The notes beneath the pieces were generated by a model, which saw only the letters and a program-made list of their open reading frames with translations, ran no database searches and was not told the DNA's origin. Position numbers and translations under genes: made by a program. From contig VWZS01002145.1 in NCBI GenBank assembly GCA_013397075.1, positions 62,001 through 126,000 of the forward strand: a stretch of DNA of 64,000 bases, written 5' to 3'. The stretch comes from Rhabdornis inornatus (lineage: Eukaryota; Chordata; Aves; Passeriformes; Rhabdornithidae). How positions within the stretch are numbered: the stretch's first letter is position 1; each line of letters opens with the position of its first letter. Below, one piece after another: positions 24,201-35,385 of the stretch.

Positions 24201-27200
24201 TGCTATATGTTAAGTGCTAAATGGCCCTCTAATCGGTGAATTTCTTCTGTCTTGGGACAACTTTCTTTCCCAAGCAATTCTGAGGAGCTTTAGCATGTTT
24301 GAAAAATTTTGGCAATTGTGACATTCCAGGCATATAGTACTGACCTAGGATGTGTGAAGTCTGTAGCACTTAGGTCTGCTTTTATGGTTCCCTGAGCAGG
24401 GAGGTTTTTGAGCCTGGCAGCAGAGTCTGGGGAAGTGAAACACTACCTGCCGTAGAGGAAGATCAAATCAGAGAGAGCTTAAGCAAACTGGACTTGCAAA
24501 AATGCACAGCACCAGCTGCCAGTGTTGTTAGAGGGCCTCTCCCCATCAGTCTTGAGTGCTCAGGGCAGCTGGGTAGATTCCTGATGATGAGGGGTAGCGG
24601 GGGACACATGGAACATGTGACCATAAAACAGGGGCAGAACAAATTGGTCTTTTTCAGTGTAGGGGAGGATGACTGAGGGGAAACCTTGTGCTGTCTACAA
24701 CTATCTGATCAAAAGATGCTGAGAAGATGGAGGCAGTCTCCCCTGAGGTGTGCAGCAAAGGGAAGGGAAGCAGTAGAAACAACCTACAACAAGAAAATTC
24801 TTATCAGATACTATGAAAATAAATTGTGCTGTGAACATGGCAGAGGAGTGACACAGATTGCCCTGAGAATTAACAGAATCTCTGGTTTTTGGAATTTTTC
24901 AAAATTAAGTGAGTCATGACTGGTAGTAGTCTCATCTACCCTGAGTTGGATCTGTTTGGAAAAATCTGTTTAAATACATCAAGATCATAGTTTATTGCAC
25001 AAAGTCAACCAAACTGTTGACCAAAGATTGCAAAATAGGGCACCAGTTCAGTACATGGGAGAGAGAGTTCACTGGGGACAAATGTAAAGTAACTTTTGTT
25101 GTGTAGGCTTATTCTTCTGTTTTTAATGTTGTGTGTTATCACACAACGTCATGCAGTTATATGGATTAGATTTATTCTAAATTACACAAATGGAATCCAA
25201 AAGAGTTCATTTTTTTAACCTTTTTTCCTTCTGCCTGGTACTGTATGTGTATATGCTAGTCAATTTTCACTTTCCTGCTGATCTCTGACAGTTTTATTAC
25301 CTCTCTCTGATTTTCCCTTACACTGTGGCTCTTGTCAAGTAATGTAAATATGCTCAGTAGTCCAGACTGTATCACTTTTAGTATCCCATTCCTTATATCC
25401 TGATTGCCTTGGAGTTATGTATGGGCCCTTTTTGTTTTATTCCTAGTAATACATTTCTCTTAAATATATTTCCTCCCTAGAGAAAATACCTGAATTGTGT
25501 ATCTTTTAGAAGTAGCAAAAGTTGTTTGCAGGCGTGGAAAGGCAAACTAAGGGCTATCAGAGGAAAAAGAAAAGTATTTTTCTCTTTGGAAAACAGTTTT
25601 GCTTTGAAATAGAGAATGATGTGGATGGACAATATGGTGAAGCCATGAGGAGTATTTAGTTCTGTTCGTTGACTTTGTTTTGGTCCTTGACTTCTGAAGA
25701 TCTGTGAGATTTTTAAATATATGAAAAACTGTGGAGCAGTTCAAATAACATGCTATTGCAGAGACTGCTGGAGTTTACGTTTTGCAGCTGGTAATGTGAG
25801 CAGCAGTTTGGCTGCTCTCTGTATAGTTTCTCATCTTTTTAGAAACTGAACGAATGAGTTGTTCAGGATAAAGCACTGGTGTGACATTTGGTACAAGACA
25901 GTCTCCTTAATTTTTAATTTTTTAATATATTGAAAAATTTATTTATTTAGATCACTGTGGACATGCGTGCCTGAATATAGGGCTGTGATATGTCCCTAAT
26001 AAAAGTAGCAAACCCCCACAAAGAAGGTCCTGGGGAGCCACCCCGTCAGCACATCTCTTGCTGTATTTCTTTTGTTTTTTAATGTTCCTCACGCATGAGC
26101 TTTTCTTCCAGCAACTCATTAGATACAGTTCAGGCAGCATTTGGTGATGCTGCTCAGGAAACTTGGACAGTTTTTTCGCATTGAGCTTTTATTTAATCTT
26201 GTATCAGTGCTAAGGAGAGAGAAGAGCAAAAACTCAGAGTGTCAGTAGCCTGGTTGGAAAAGGCAAGCGGAACAACCACAAAGTGTGCAGGATATAAAAA
26301 ATGAAAACTGACTTTCATTATTTTTGATTAAAGGTTAGTTTTGAGGTCTCCTCTTTCAAGATTGCCTTTTGTGTTGTAGCCAGACTGCAAGTTACCTGCA
26401 AGAAGAGGCACATCATCCTGTTTGTACTTAGGTGAATCAAATCCTGAATCTTGGAAACTTCTATGGAGAGAGAATTCTTGTATGATAAGCCTTCAATGAA
26501 ATGAAAGGGGCAAGCAAATACTTGGTTATTTTGTGCTTCCCATGAATGAGAAAGTAGATAAAGTAGATAAGCTCATGACCTTTTTTTGTTTGTTTGTTTG
26601 TTTGTTTGTTTTTTTTTACTTTGCGGAAGGGTTGTGTGGGAAAGGAGTATCTGCTGCTGCCTCTGGGGGAAATGGGAAATAGCTGAGTTTAGGTTCTGTG
26701 AATAGGAAGTAGGAAATGGCAAGAACTAGTTAAATGGCTTCAGTGCTTGCAGAAACAGCAGCAGAATTCCTGCTCCAGAATGAAGTATCTGAAGCAGCTG
26801 CATGAAAAATTTTCCTATCTCTTCACACTCAGGCACACACTGCACGCAGTTCTCTTACCGTTTACATTTTTAATTGCAGAGCAGAAGCTTGATGTTTTCA
26901 TCATTCAAATTACTGTATAATTAAACTCCTAAAGTAAGATTATGAATGCGTTTGGAGTAGCAACAGGACTTTTCCTGTACTTTTCCAATACTGAAGTGCT
27001 AGCAATGTCTGTCATCTCACTAGCTTTACTCTTGACTGTTGTCAAGATTATGCTTGGTCATTTTCTTCTTAGTTGAGTCTGTTCCTAAGGCTTAGTTGAG
27101 TCTGTTCCTAAGGCTAATGTTGGCATAGCTGTTTCAGCTAGGAATCACATCTTGAAGTAATTTTTGAGAAATCTACGTAAACAGTGAAGCAAGCACGGTC

Positions 27201-29096
27201 AGATGAAATTGAGATGGTATCTTCTCACATATTATGTCTTTTGACTTCTTTATTTTTCTTGCTCCTTTTGAATAGAAAAAGTTCATGCAGAAATTGAAGC
27301 AGTTCTAGGACATGACAAAGTTCCCTCTCTTGCTCACAAGGCTCAAATGCCCTTCACAGAGGCAACCATTATGGAAGTGCAGAGGATGACTGCAGTTGTT
27401 CCCCTTTCTATTCCTCGAATGGCCTCAGAAACTGCTGGTAAGCATTTATAGAGACTTCTACTACAGCATTTCCTCTGGGGGTGAAAATCTGATGGAACAT
27501 CCAGTGATAGTTACAAAGACCTCATTTACGTATTAGACCTGTAGAGCAAATATGTAAAATGCCCTTTGTAGGGAGCAGGAGGCCTTGACATAGTTTTCTA
27601 TGTAAGCAGCATGTCTGACCTGACATCCAGCAGTTTTTCTAATCTCCAGTGATTTCTTCTCTGGGTGTCAGTTTGTGTTCATTAATGTACTTAGTCATAG
27701 TTGGCAGCTGAGACTCCACCTTTGTGGAGTCTCCACCTCAAACAGCAGAGCTGTTTTTGGCATTCTGACACAGAGGTCTGAAAACATAAGTTTAGAGTAA
27801 TTGGTTTGATAAAGGCTTATACCATTGACCTCCATATGTGCAGAAAACATAAAGAAATATCCTTTTCCAACTCATCTATGTGTTTTCATAAACATAGCTG
27901 AGCACTGGCCAAAGTCAGTGTGAGAGAGCAATGTTTAGCTTTTAAACCTGTTACTGTATTGATCTGCTTTTTAAAATGTTTTGATTTGCAGAACAGTGAG
28001 GTACAACAAGCTGAAATTAGGCTAGTCATTTCAAAACCCTTGTGTCACAACAGTTCAAAATCTATCCTTTGACTGTGATGGGACTCTGACAGCACAGGAG
28101 CAGAAGTAAAGTGGATCACAGCACTGGGGTGCTGCAGAGTGCATTTCTGACAATTGCTGCTTCCTTCTCTCTGCAGAAGCTGTTAGTGTAGATTGGTGTC
28201 TTTCCAGCTGCTCGGGCTTGTGCGATTCTGACTCGGTCAGGGTAGCAGAGATCATCTTTGCCTTCAGCTTTTGCTACATTTGCAGCCCACAGCTAGGGAT
28301 CAATATAAATTTTTGTGACGTCCTCTTGTTGTCTTTTTACTGGTACTTTTCCAATGTTTCCTTCTAGTAACTTGTCACTCTGTGTCTCTGCTTTTGTCGA
28401 AGTGCTTCAGGGATATACTATTCCTAAGGGTAGTGTGATTGTGCCCAACCTGTGGTCAGTACACAGAGATCCTAACATTTGGGAAAAGCCCGATGAATTT
28501 CAACCGTCAAGATTTCTGGATGAAAGTGGCCATCTAATAAAGAAAGAGTCATTCATTCCTTTTGGAANTGGGGTGAGAGATGTTAAAGTTGCACATAGGA
28601 CCAATTATAGAACTAGATTTATTACCACAGTTGGTAGCTTTGCAAAATGGTTTGGGTTCCTAAATAGCCAGTCACCAGACAGAAATTATGAATTGTCCTT
28701 TGATAATACTTTTGCTGTGGATGTAAATATTGTCAGTATGAACTAGTACAGATGAGCAAGGCTTAGACTCAAATACAGGAGGTCAGAGCTTCAGAGTTCA
28801 TGGCTTAATGGTAGTTTGAGCCTTTTTTGGACTATGGTAGCACAGGAATTACATGTGTGTTAACAAATAGGTCAACTGTATAAAGCTAGTAATACTTCTC
28901 TTCTAACTGTTCTTTAGGTAAACGTGTGTGCATGGGAGAGCAGTTGGCAAAAATGGAGCTGTTCTTGATTTTTTCAAGTCTTATGCAAAGTTTTACCTTT
29001 ATGTACCCTGAAAATGCTGCAAAACCATCTATGGAGGGAAGGTTTGGTCTAACTTTAGCTCCATGTCCATTCAATATAATAGCTTTGAAGAAATGA
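17763..29096 (+). CDS. CYP2U1: Cytochrome P450 2U1, complete, five exons
   Basis: CYP2U1 is a heme monooxygenase of the endoplasmic reticulum and mitochondria that hydroxylates long-chain fatty acids such as arachidonate. Exons are 17763-18201, 23374-24006, 27276-27437, 28403-28572 and 28918-29096. Seen in order: an N-terminal signal-anchor (about residues 19-36), the proline hinge (PPGPAPWPLVGN), the I-helix oxygen-activation motif AGTDTT (exon 2), the K-helix EVQR (ExxR, exon 3), FQPSRF (PERF-like, exon 4), and the heme-binding loop FGxGKRVCMG with the Cys ligand, split between exons 4 and 5. The exons sum to 1583 bases. Removing two extra bases near the N at 28568 gives 526 residues, against 544 in human. 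The start was chosen because gaggccATGG is a good context just before the signal-anchor. The five-exon layout matches CYP2U1, unlike the nine exons of most CYP2 genes. Confidence 0.96.
18537..18890 (+). mobile_element. CR1 LINE 3' fragment in CYP2U1 intron 1
   Basis: The sequence follows the CR1 3' region: ctggagaagaggaggc near the start, then ggatttcttcacagaaagg, a wggaatgggctgc-like block, and gtggtgctcggtcatgggc before a closing ggtctttccaatctt. It lies in the same orientation as the gene and is internally shortened relative to the copy at 33022. Confidence 0.85.
18895..23373 (+). other. Rest of CYP2U1 intron 1
   Basis: Apart from T/G-rich low-complexity tracts I find no gene. A moderately GC-rich block at about 19790-20210 is open on both strands but has no recognisable product. 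Confidence 0.6.
21451..21535 (+). repeat. T/G low-complexity tract
   Basis: Irregular TTG, TTTG and TTTTG units run for about 85 bases in CYP2U1 intron 1. It is simple-sequence DNA. Confidence 0.75.
23374..24006 (+). CDS. CYP2U1: CYP2U1 exon 2
   Basis: After acceptor cttccag the exon completes a Gly codon and reads VIFAPYGPVWKQQRKFS, then NICPWLYYLPFGP, and ends after AGTDTTSNTLLWCLLY...YPEVQ plus one base before donor gtaaga. It contains the I-helix threonine motif and is the largest exon, as in other CYP2U1 genes. Confidence 0.97.
26581..26618 (+). repeat. (TTTG)n microsatellite
   Basis: About six TTTG units are flanked by T-runs in CYP2U1 intron 2. It is a likely length-polymorphic simple repeat. 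Confidence 0.85.
27068..27113 (+). repeat. Perfect 23-base tandem duplication
   Basis: Two identical adjacent 23-base units (starting cttagttgagtctg) lie in CYP2U1 intron 2, about 160 bases before exon 3. The lack of any mismatch points to a recent event. Confidence 0.9.
27276..27437 (+). CDS. CYP2U1: CYP2U1 exon 3
   Basis: The exon is 162 bases with split codons at both ends. It reads KVHAEIEAVLGHDK..., then TEATIMEVQRMTAVVPLSIPRMASETA, and includes the K-helix Glu and Arg (EVQR). Confidence 0.96.
28403..28572 (+). CDS. CYP2U1: CYP2U1 exon 4, with an ambiguous base and +2 frame error
   Basis: After acceptor tcgaag it reads VLQGYTIPKGSVIVPNLWSV, then FQPSRFLDE and SFIPFG before the N at 28568. 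The donor gtgaga at 28573 leaves the exon in phase 0, while exon 5 (G|GT AAA CGT) needs phase 1. Two surplus bases around the N explain this. The rest of the exon is intact. Confidence 0.93.
28918..29096 (+). CDS. CYP2U1: CYP2U1 exon 5 and stop
   Basis: After acceptor tctttag it reads GKRVCMGEQLAKMELF, with the heme-ligand Cys, then GRFGLTLAP and ends IIALKK-TGA (29094-29096). Confidence 0.97.
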
Positions 29097-31870
29097 TACA
29101 GTGTGAAAAAAAGATTAAGCAAAGAAATACTGCACTTTTAAAACACAGCTCTTTATTTTTTATTATTTCCAGCTTATTTTATTACTTTTTTTCCAGAAAA
29201 AAAGACAAAAACGAAAAAACAATTGCATAGGCTTTCCTAGTCAGTGAGAATATCCATTTAGACTTCTGGAAAGAGATGTTTTTTTTTGTCTGTTGTTGCA
29301 TTCCACAAATGAACTGACAGCATAGTTTTAAATTTGATATTAAAACTTGGTGGGCTTAACCTCTGTCTATTACTGTCAGTTTGTCAAATCTTGATTATGG
29401 GAGAATGGTCCAAAACATTTGTTGCTGTTCTGGCAAATAGTAATTGTAAAAGATTATGAAAGCAGCACATAAACATTTCATTTACCAAAGGAGTGAAGCA
29501 CTTAATGTGATGTTAACAGTATTAATGAATGAGAGATTGTTAGCATTTTCTGTGAAAAGAAGAATTGTAACTGAACTTAAATAATTATATATACTTTTTG
29601 GAAATTACTAAATGACATTACTTTTAGCCTTGGAGGATTCTTTTTTGCAAGTAACTTACAGGTGTAGTAGATTGGACCTGTACATCCTTGAGATTTAGGG
29701 CTCACTATAAAAAAGCAGATACCAAGTCTGAAAATCCAGGATTTGAGGCCAAATGAATCCTTGAATATGCCCTATTCTCCACATGAAATAAGGGTGCAAC
29801 TTCTGGATGCAGATGTTTTATCTCAGAATACAAACAAGAATGGAATTCTCTAACAAGAAACTGCAGAACTCTCTTCTCTTTGGTGCCAAACATATTCAAG
29901 ACATCTGTGCTGCCTCTTGACATTCACTGTTTCCCTCATGGCAGCAGTGGCTGCAGGCTGGATGGGACCAGCAGCTGCTCACTGGGGAAAACACTACATA
30001 TGTAGTCCTGAAGTTGAAACTGGCACTCAGGTTTTTCATCCACAGGCACTGTGGACAGTACTGCCACAACCTCTGGCTTTGGGAACTGGAGTCTTAAATA
30101 TGGCATCACTACAGCAGTACTGGTGAAGACCTTATACATTTACCATGGAACAGGAGGAAGCTGACAAACTTGAGGTTTGACTGTAATGGCTCTCTCTTTG
30201 TTACCTTCCATATAGAGTAAAAATATCTATAGTTCATACAGTATTAGTGTATCAGTACTTTACTCTTTCCACATGCAGAGTCTTAGTGCTGTTAACCACT
30301 GTCAGAGCAGCTGCCAAGGAAACCTCATGTTAATTGTTTCAGAACAGAGTACGCTGTCTTGTGTTGTATTTCAAACATGGAAAGTGAGCTTTTGGGGGAA
30401 TATGTAACAACTAACCTTTAAATAGTTGTTCTTAATCATTCTTAAATTTCTTTACACTCCTTTTGATCTATCAGAATTTCGTATCACATGAATTAAATTC
30501 TTATATGGTCTTCTAAAGATTTTTTTTTTCCTCACTGGAGATCTAGAGAATACCCAGAACCCTCCTAATGTCAAGTTTACAAGACTGGAATGTGAATTTG
30601 AATGTAATTTAGAATTGGGTATTTCGCAGCAGAAATGAAACCTAAATTGTAAAAGAAGAGACAACTTTTCAGCTTTAAATTAATGTCTGGTTTTGTCACT
30701 TTTAACCTTGAAGTTTTAAAAGCCAGGTAGTGCCTAACAAAGACTGTAAGATAGTTATTTTGCATTTAAATTAAGGTTTTCTGTTACCTGTTTTGAATAA
30801 CAGAGTGCCTTAATTTCTGGATTATGTATTTGGTTGGTCAGGTATCCCACTGTTTGTATGAAAACTTTCAGTTCTTAGTTAGGTTAACTTTGGAGTATGT
30901 AGGCTTGTGGGTTTGGGTTTTTTCGGTATGAAGTTTTTAAAAACTTAGTATGATAAAAAGTTGAGTTTGGTACCAGTGAACTTGCTCTAAAACCTGACAG
31001 TACTGGAGACTTAAGCACTTTAATTTAATTTTGTGTTTTCCAATGAATATATAGATTCTGTAAAGTTAGGATTTTTGTCTGGAAATCCTAAAATTATGCT
31101 TAATTGAAAAGCTAAAATTAAGTGCTGATAATATTTATCTTTCTGTTGAAATGCCTCTTTAAACAACATAATGATGTTGGTGTGCAACTGATCACTTGTA
31201 TAAAATGTCTGTCCTTTTAATCAATGAGGACGCATTTGAAAAGCACTTTAGTATTTTTTTACAGATTTCGAAGAAGATGCAACTCACATAATCCCCTACT
31301 ATGTGAAACTGTACATATTTGTGCTTATTTTGCCTGCTGAGTTTAGTTTAAAATGTCACCTTTGAAAACTATCCTTTGAAAATTTGCCTTCTACAAATGC
31401 TGCTTTGAGAATGTGTTTTTTGGTGATACCTGTAATGAAATGCTGCAATGTGCAACAAGGTAAAATTACTGATGAGAAGTTCCAACCACTTCAAGGTGTG
31501 CTAGAATACAGGATGCTGTTGGAAATGACAATAAAAACCTGCCTTTCATACCTTCCAGGTGCACTGAAATTTTCACAGGATACCATAAAAAGTAGCTAAA
31601 CAATAACATAAAAGCAACAAAATCAGTGGTTTTCAAAGTGTGTTGCCATCTTTGGTGAACTGTAAAGAGTGGTAGCAGAATTGGTTTGTTTTTGCAAATG
31701 TAGCCTCCCCCTCTCCTTTTTTTAACAGAGGAAGCATGTCAAATGCCTTGTTGAAAAATGTGTGTTCAGATAAGTGGGGGACTGTTTCTGAATGCTGAAA
31801 ATATCTTTATTTCTAAAATTACTTTGCTTCAATGTGTTTTTATTTTGAATAAAGTAATTCCCATATAAGT
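29097..31870 (+). other. CYP2U1: Probable CYP2U1 3' UTR
   Basis: AT-rich non-coding sequence follows the CYP2U1 stop without any new exon. AATAAA at 31530 and at 31848 (within ttttgaataaagtaatt) are candidate ends; the second would give a 2.8 kb 3' UTR. The extent is inferred. Confidence 0.5.
31848..31853 (+). promoter_or_regulatory. Candidate CYP2U1 polyadenylation signal
   Basis: This AATAAA sits in a typical T-rich 3'-end context and is the last hexamer before the G-rich block at 31960-32430. Confidence 0.45.
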
Positions 31871-31959
31871 GTTTCACAGATTTGCATAGTCATTTCAATG
31901 AGTTCCACTTACTGACTAAACTTGTGGTGTTTGGAATCTTACATCTTGCAGAAAAAGCT

Positions 31960-33021
31960 TCTGAGTGAGAAAACGTTAAACATGCTTTGGATGAGGAGTG
32001 AAGGAGGTGGGGAAACAAAGTGAAATTGGGAAAATTCAAGTGTGTTAGGATCAAATTTTTTAAAAACACTGTTACCCAGAATAAAAGAAGAGGGAAAGGT
32101 AGGTATGAGGAAGATGAAAGAGCAAATGAATTGTCAGCAGGAGGAGATGTGCAGTCTGCAGGAAAGAAAACCTGGGCAGAAGCTGAGGTGTAGTTTCTTT
32201 GGACTCTTGGCATTGAGGGAGGCATAGGGCAGAGAGGGAAAGGGGTGCCAAGGGGGAGCCTGGGGGAGGGGACAAAGAGCCCCCGAGGGGTCTCAGGGGA
32301 GAGCGGGAGATCCTTCCATATGGAAGAGGCGGGGGCTGAGCTGGAGTCAGCTGAAGTGTTTGTGGGGAAGGGGTGGATATCGGCACTGATTTTAACAAGG
32401 AGCTGGACACTCAGGAACAACAGCTATAGGTAGAAGTCTTGTGTCTTATGTCCTGGAATTAGGTTGCAGGTTACTTGGCATTCCGTTTTTTTGAGGATTG
32501 TTTTTCTGGTTTTGGTTTTTTGTTTGTTTTGTTTTGTTTTTAAAGAGACATTCATCGATCACTATTCAGCTGTCGTTGGTACATACAAAGATCATTAAGG
32601 GTGAGTCTCTGGTAAAGCTGTTTCCACAGCCACTTTCTGCTCCTGCCTAATCCAGGTGATTTTTTTGTAGTAGGTTTGTGGTACAAACTGCAGATACGAG
32701 AATACAACACTTTATTTGAATAAAACAAGCTGCTTAATGTTTACCCCGATGCTAACTCAAGTAGTAATTGTTGTGTTGTCAGCTGCTGCTGTTGCTGACT
32801 TGAAGTGCAGGTCTTTCTGGTGATAAGTGAATTAGATGGAAAATAGGGCAGTCTGCATCTGATACAATTCAGCTGTTAGTGTTTATAATGGAAGAATTTT
32901 TTTTGTTGTTTCATTATATTTGTTATTATATGTCTTGTGCTAGCCTGGAAATAAAGTCCCCTTCTAGTCAGGAAACATTTGCTGTGGAGAGGGAGTTTCT
33001 AATTATGTGAACAGGAAGAAT
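31960..33021. other. Purine-rich and G-rich intergenic segment
   Basis: The plus strand is strikingly purine-rich from about 31960 to 32430 and contains a G-quadruplex motif at 32242-32271 (runs of 4, 5, 5 and 4 G). The complementary strand is therefore stop-poor. The remainder is T/G-rich simple sequence (32507-32545) and AT-rich DNA with no gene. Confidence 0.55.
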
Positions 33022-33480
33022 ATTGAGGTGCTGGAGCGTGTCCAGAGAAGGGCAGTGGGGCTGGGGAAGGTCTGGAGCAGAAGTCCTGTGAGGAGCAGCT
33101 GAGGGAGCTGGGGGTGTTTACGCTGGAGTAAAGGAGGCTCAGGGGAGACCTTATCGCTCTTTACAGCTGCCTGACAAGGAGGGACAGCCAGGTGGGGGTC
33201 AGCTTCTTCTCACATGCAACCAGTGACAGGATGAGAATACACAGTCTTAAGCTGTATCGGGAGAGGTTTAGGTTGAACCCTTCACAGAGAGGGTGATTAG
33301 ACATTGGAGTGGGCTGCCCAGGGAGGTGCTGTTGGAGTCGCCGTCCCTGAAGGTATTCAAGGAATGGCTGGATGATGTGGTCACTTGGTGCCATGGCCCA
33401 GTTGACATGGTGGTGTTTGGTCATGGGTTGGACTCTATGCATTCGGAGGTCTTTCCAACCTCATTGATTCTGCGATCCTG
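33022..33480 (+). mobile_element. CR1 LINE 3' end
   Basis: This is an unmistakable CR1 tail: gaggtgctggagcgtgtccag, then gagaccttatcgctctttac, gggctgcccagggaggtg, ggttggactctatgc and the terminal ggtctttccaacctcattga plus an attctgcgatcctg repeat. It is truncated at the 5' side and in the same orientation as the genes. Confidence 0.92.
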
Positions 33481-33484
33481 AGAG

Positions 33485-34110
33485 CATGAGCACCGGCAGC
33501 GGGAAGGTGAGCGCTGGGGGCAGCGCGGTGACCTCTGCGCAAAGGGCGGGCATCAGCGCAGCCTCCGCCGCCGGCCCAGCGCCAGCCAAGTGCTGACCTT
33601 GGCCTTGCTGCTTGGCTCTTAAGGAATCAGAGGCAGCGAAGGTGAAACACCAAGCGCGCCTCTCCCGTCGGCAGGCAGCTGGGACCGGGCAACCGGAACC
33701 TGCCGCCTTCCCCCGGGGCGGAGCGCGGCCCTCGCCCCGCCCGGCCGCCCCGGGCCCCGCCTGTCCCGGCCGTGNCGGGCTGCTGCTCCCGCGTCCCCTG
33801 CGCTCCGCTCGGGCTCTGCGCTCGGAGCTGAGCCCGGCCGTGGTGCTGCGCTCCGCGCTGTCCCCGGGCGGGAAGGGGCGAGCGCAGGGGAGGGCCAGCG
33901 CTCTGCTGGCGGACCAGCATTAATAAAACCCGGAACAAAACAAAACAGCCCTCCTATCGCAACGTGTTACAGTCCGTGGTCAAACTCCTTGGCGCTTGCC
34001 TTTCCGGGCTGTGTTGTGTGCGGAGCAGTGGCTGCGCTGGCTCCTGGCCGTGCCGGGACGCGCCCCCGCGCTCCGCTGCCAGACCGCTGCGGGCTTGGGT
34101 TTGACTGCTG
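33485..34110. promoter_or_regulatory. CpG island between CYP2U1 and HADH, likely HADH promoter
   Basis: This block is very GC-rich and CpG-dense with several GC boxes (ccccgccc, ggggcgg). A single N at 33775 marks an unresolved join in its middle. It is the only large CpG island upstream of HADH exon 1 besides the exon 1 fragment itself, and may be the native setting of that exon. Confidence 0.6.
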
Positions 34111-34786
34111 CCGAGGTGGGGTACAAAGCATTGCTGCCCTCTGCTTGCTCGACTTCCACACTTCTGCTGATCAGCACATCTTCAGGTCCGACGGGTTGGC
34201 GAGAAGAACCACCAAGGCTGATGGTTTAAATTCCTTAAGGTGATTCTTAAGACAGTGCGTGGAATAATTGTAAACAGACAATGGGTAATGATATGTGGAA
34301 AATGTTGGTTGGAAAGAAGATTCTTCTAACTTGGCAAGGGAGCAGATCAAGTGACATTGTAGACATTTTACCAGTGGTATGCAGCAGCTAAAATGAGCAT
34401 TTAGCTGTCAGTCATCTTCAGAATTACGAAGTGGTTAATATTTAAATAGTACTTATTTTCCCAGAGTTTAATCTCAGGCCTTTGGCTTTTAAGTTCACGT
34501 TTAACTTGATAGCTTTGGGACATGAAATCGAAGAGTCCTTTCACTGATTGAAAGTTTCCACACTTAGTTAATTCAGAGAAAGAATCTGTTGCCCAGGTTA
34601 CCAGGGTAGTTCACAAACTTCACAAAGAAGAACGGGAGTAGGCAAATATCCGAGCAGAAACTGACAGTGAGGCTGGAGCTTCATGAACAGCAGTTTTCTA
34701 TTTCAATGAGTTAATTGGTTTGCTGCTCAGAACGAAAGATTTCTTACATTCCTGGCAAATCTCTAGCAGAAGGAATACAGAAGCTT

Positions 34787-35282
34787 TTTTTTTTTTTTTT
34801 TTGCTAAGAAAATAGTTATTTAATCACTTTTCTGATAAAAACATGCCTCTGTATCATGACACTAGAGCTTGAGGTTTCCACTGAAGAACCATCAAAGAGC
34901 AACTTAGAAAGAAGTTGTTATTGTGTTTGAGGAAGTTGTATGCTATACAAAGCTTATTATTTTCCAGGTAAGTGAGCTGATCTTGTTCTGCTGGACTGCA
35001 CATTTTCAGAGAGAAACTTGTCAAGAGAAACATGTCTGGTATTTGACAGTAATAGGGTTGCAAACCTCTACCACTATAAAGGACCCATCTGCCTCCAATT
35101 TATCAATCCAAAATTATCTCAAAGCAGAAGTCATAACACTGAGTGGTGTCTCCCCTGTACACTATTAATAAAGCTGTTTTTCATCCCTTTTTGAACACTT
35201 AAGAAATTGTATCTCCTCTTCTCTTGCTTTTTCATGCTAAAATGTATGGCTGAAAGCCATAACTTTTGATTCTGTCCTGTGA
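34787..35282 (+). repeat. First copy of a 496-base exact duplication
   Basis: From the T-run through ctgtcctgtga this segment reads base for base the same as 36091-36586. Its right edge abuts an N at 35283. Exact identity over AT-rich unique-looking DNA next to Ns indicates an assembly artefact more than a biological duplication. Confidence 0.92.
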
Positions 35283-35283
35283 N

Positions 35284-35385
35284 CGCGCCGCCGCCTCCGA
35301 CGCCGCCACGGCGGCCGCCAAGAAGCTGCTCATCAAGCATGTCACGATCATCGGCGGCGGCCTCATGGGCGCCGGCATCGCCCAG
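35284..35385 (+). CDS. HADH: HADH exon 1 fragment (start codon missing)
   Basis: GC-rich exon reading RAAASDAATAAAKKLLIKHV and GGGLMGAGIAQ before donor gtgagc, in phase 0. The ATG and presequence start would lie left of the N at 35283. The fragment is stranded between two identical AT-rich copies and is probably misplaced. Confidence 0.92.

Noticed and set aside
31890..32420. 176-codon minus-strand Ser/Pro-rich frame
   Set aside because: It is the complement of a purine-rich tract, which lacks stops by composition. The predicted protein is low complexity.
33612..33938. 103-codon frames on both strands in the CpG island
   Set aside because: Both run through the N at 33775 and are explained by high GC. 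Neither resembles a known protein.
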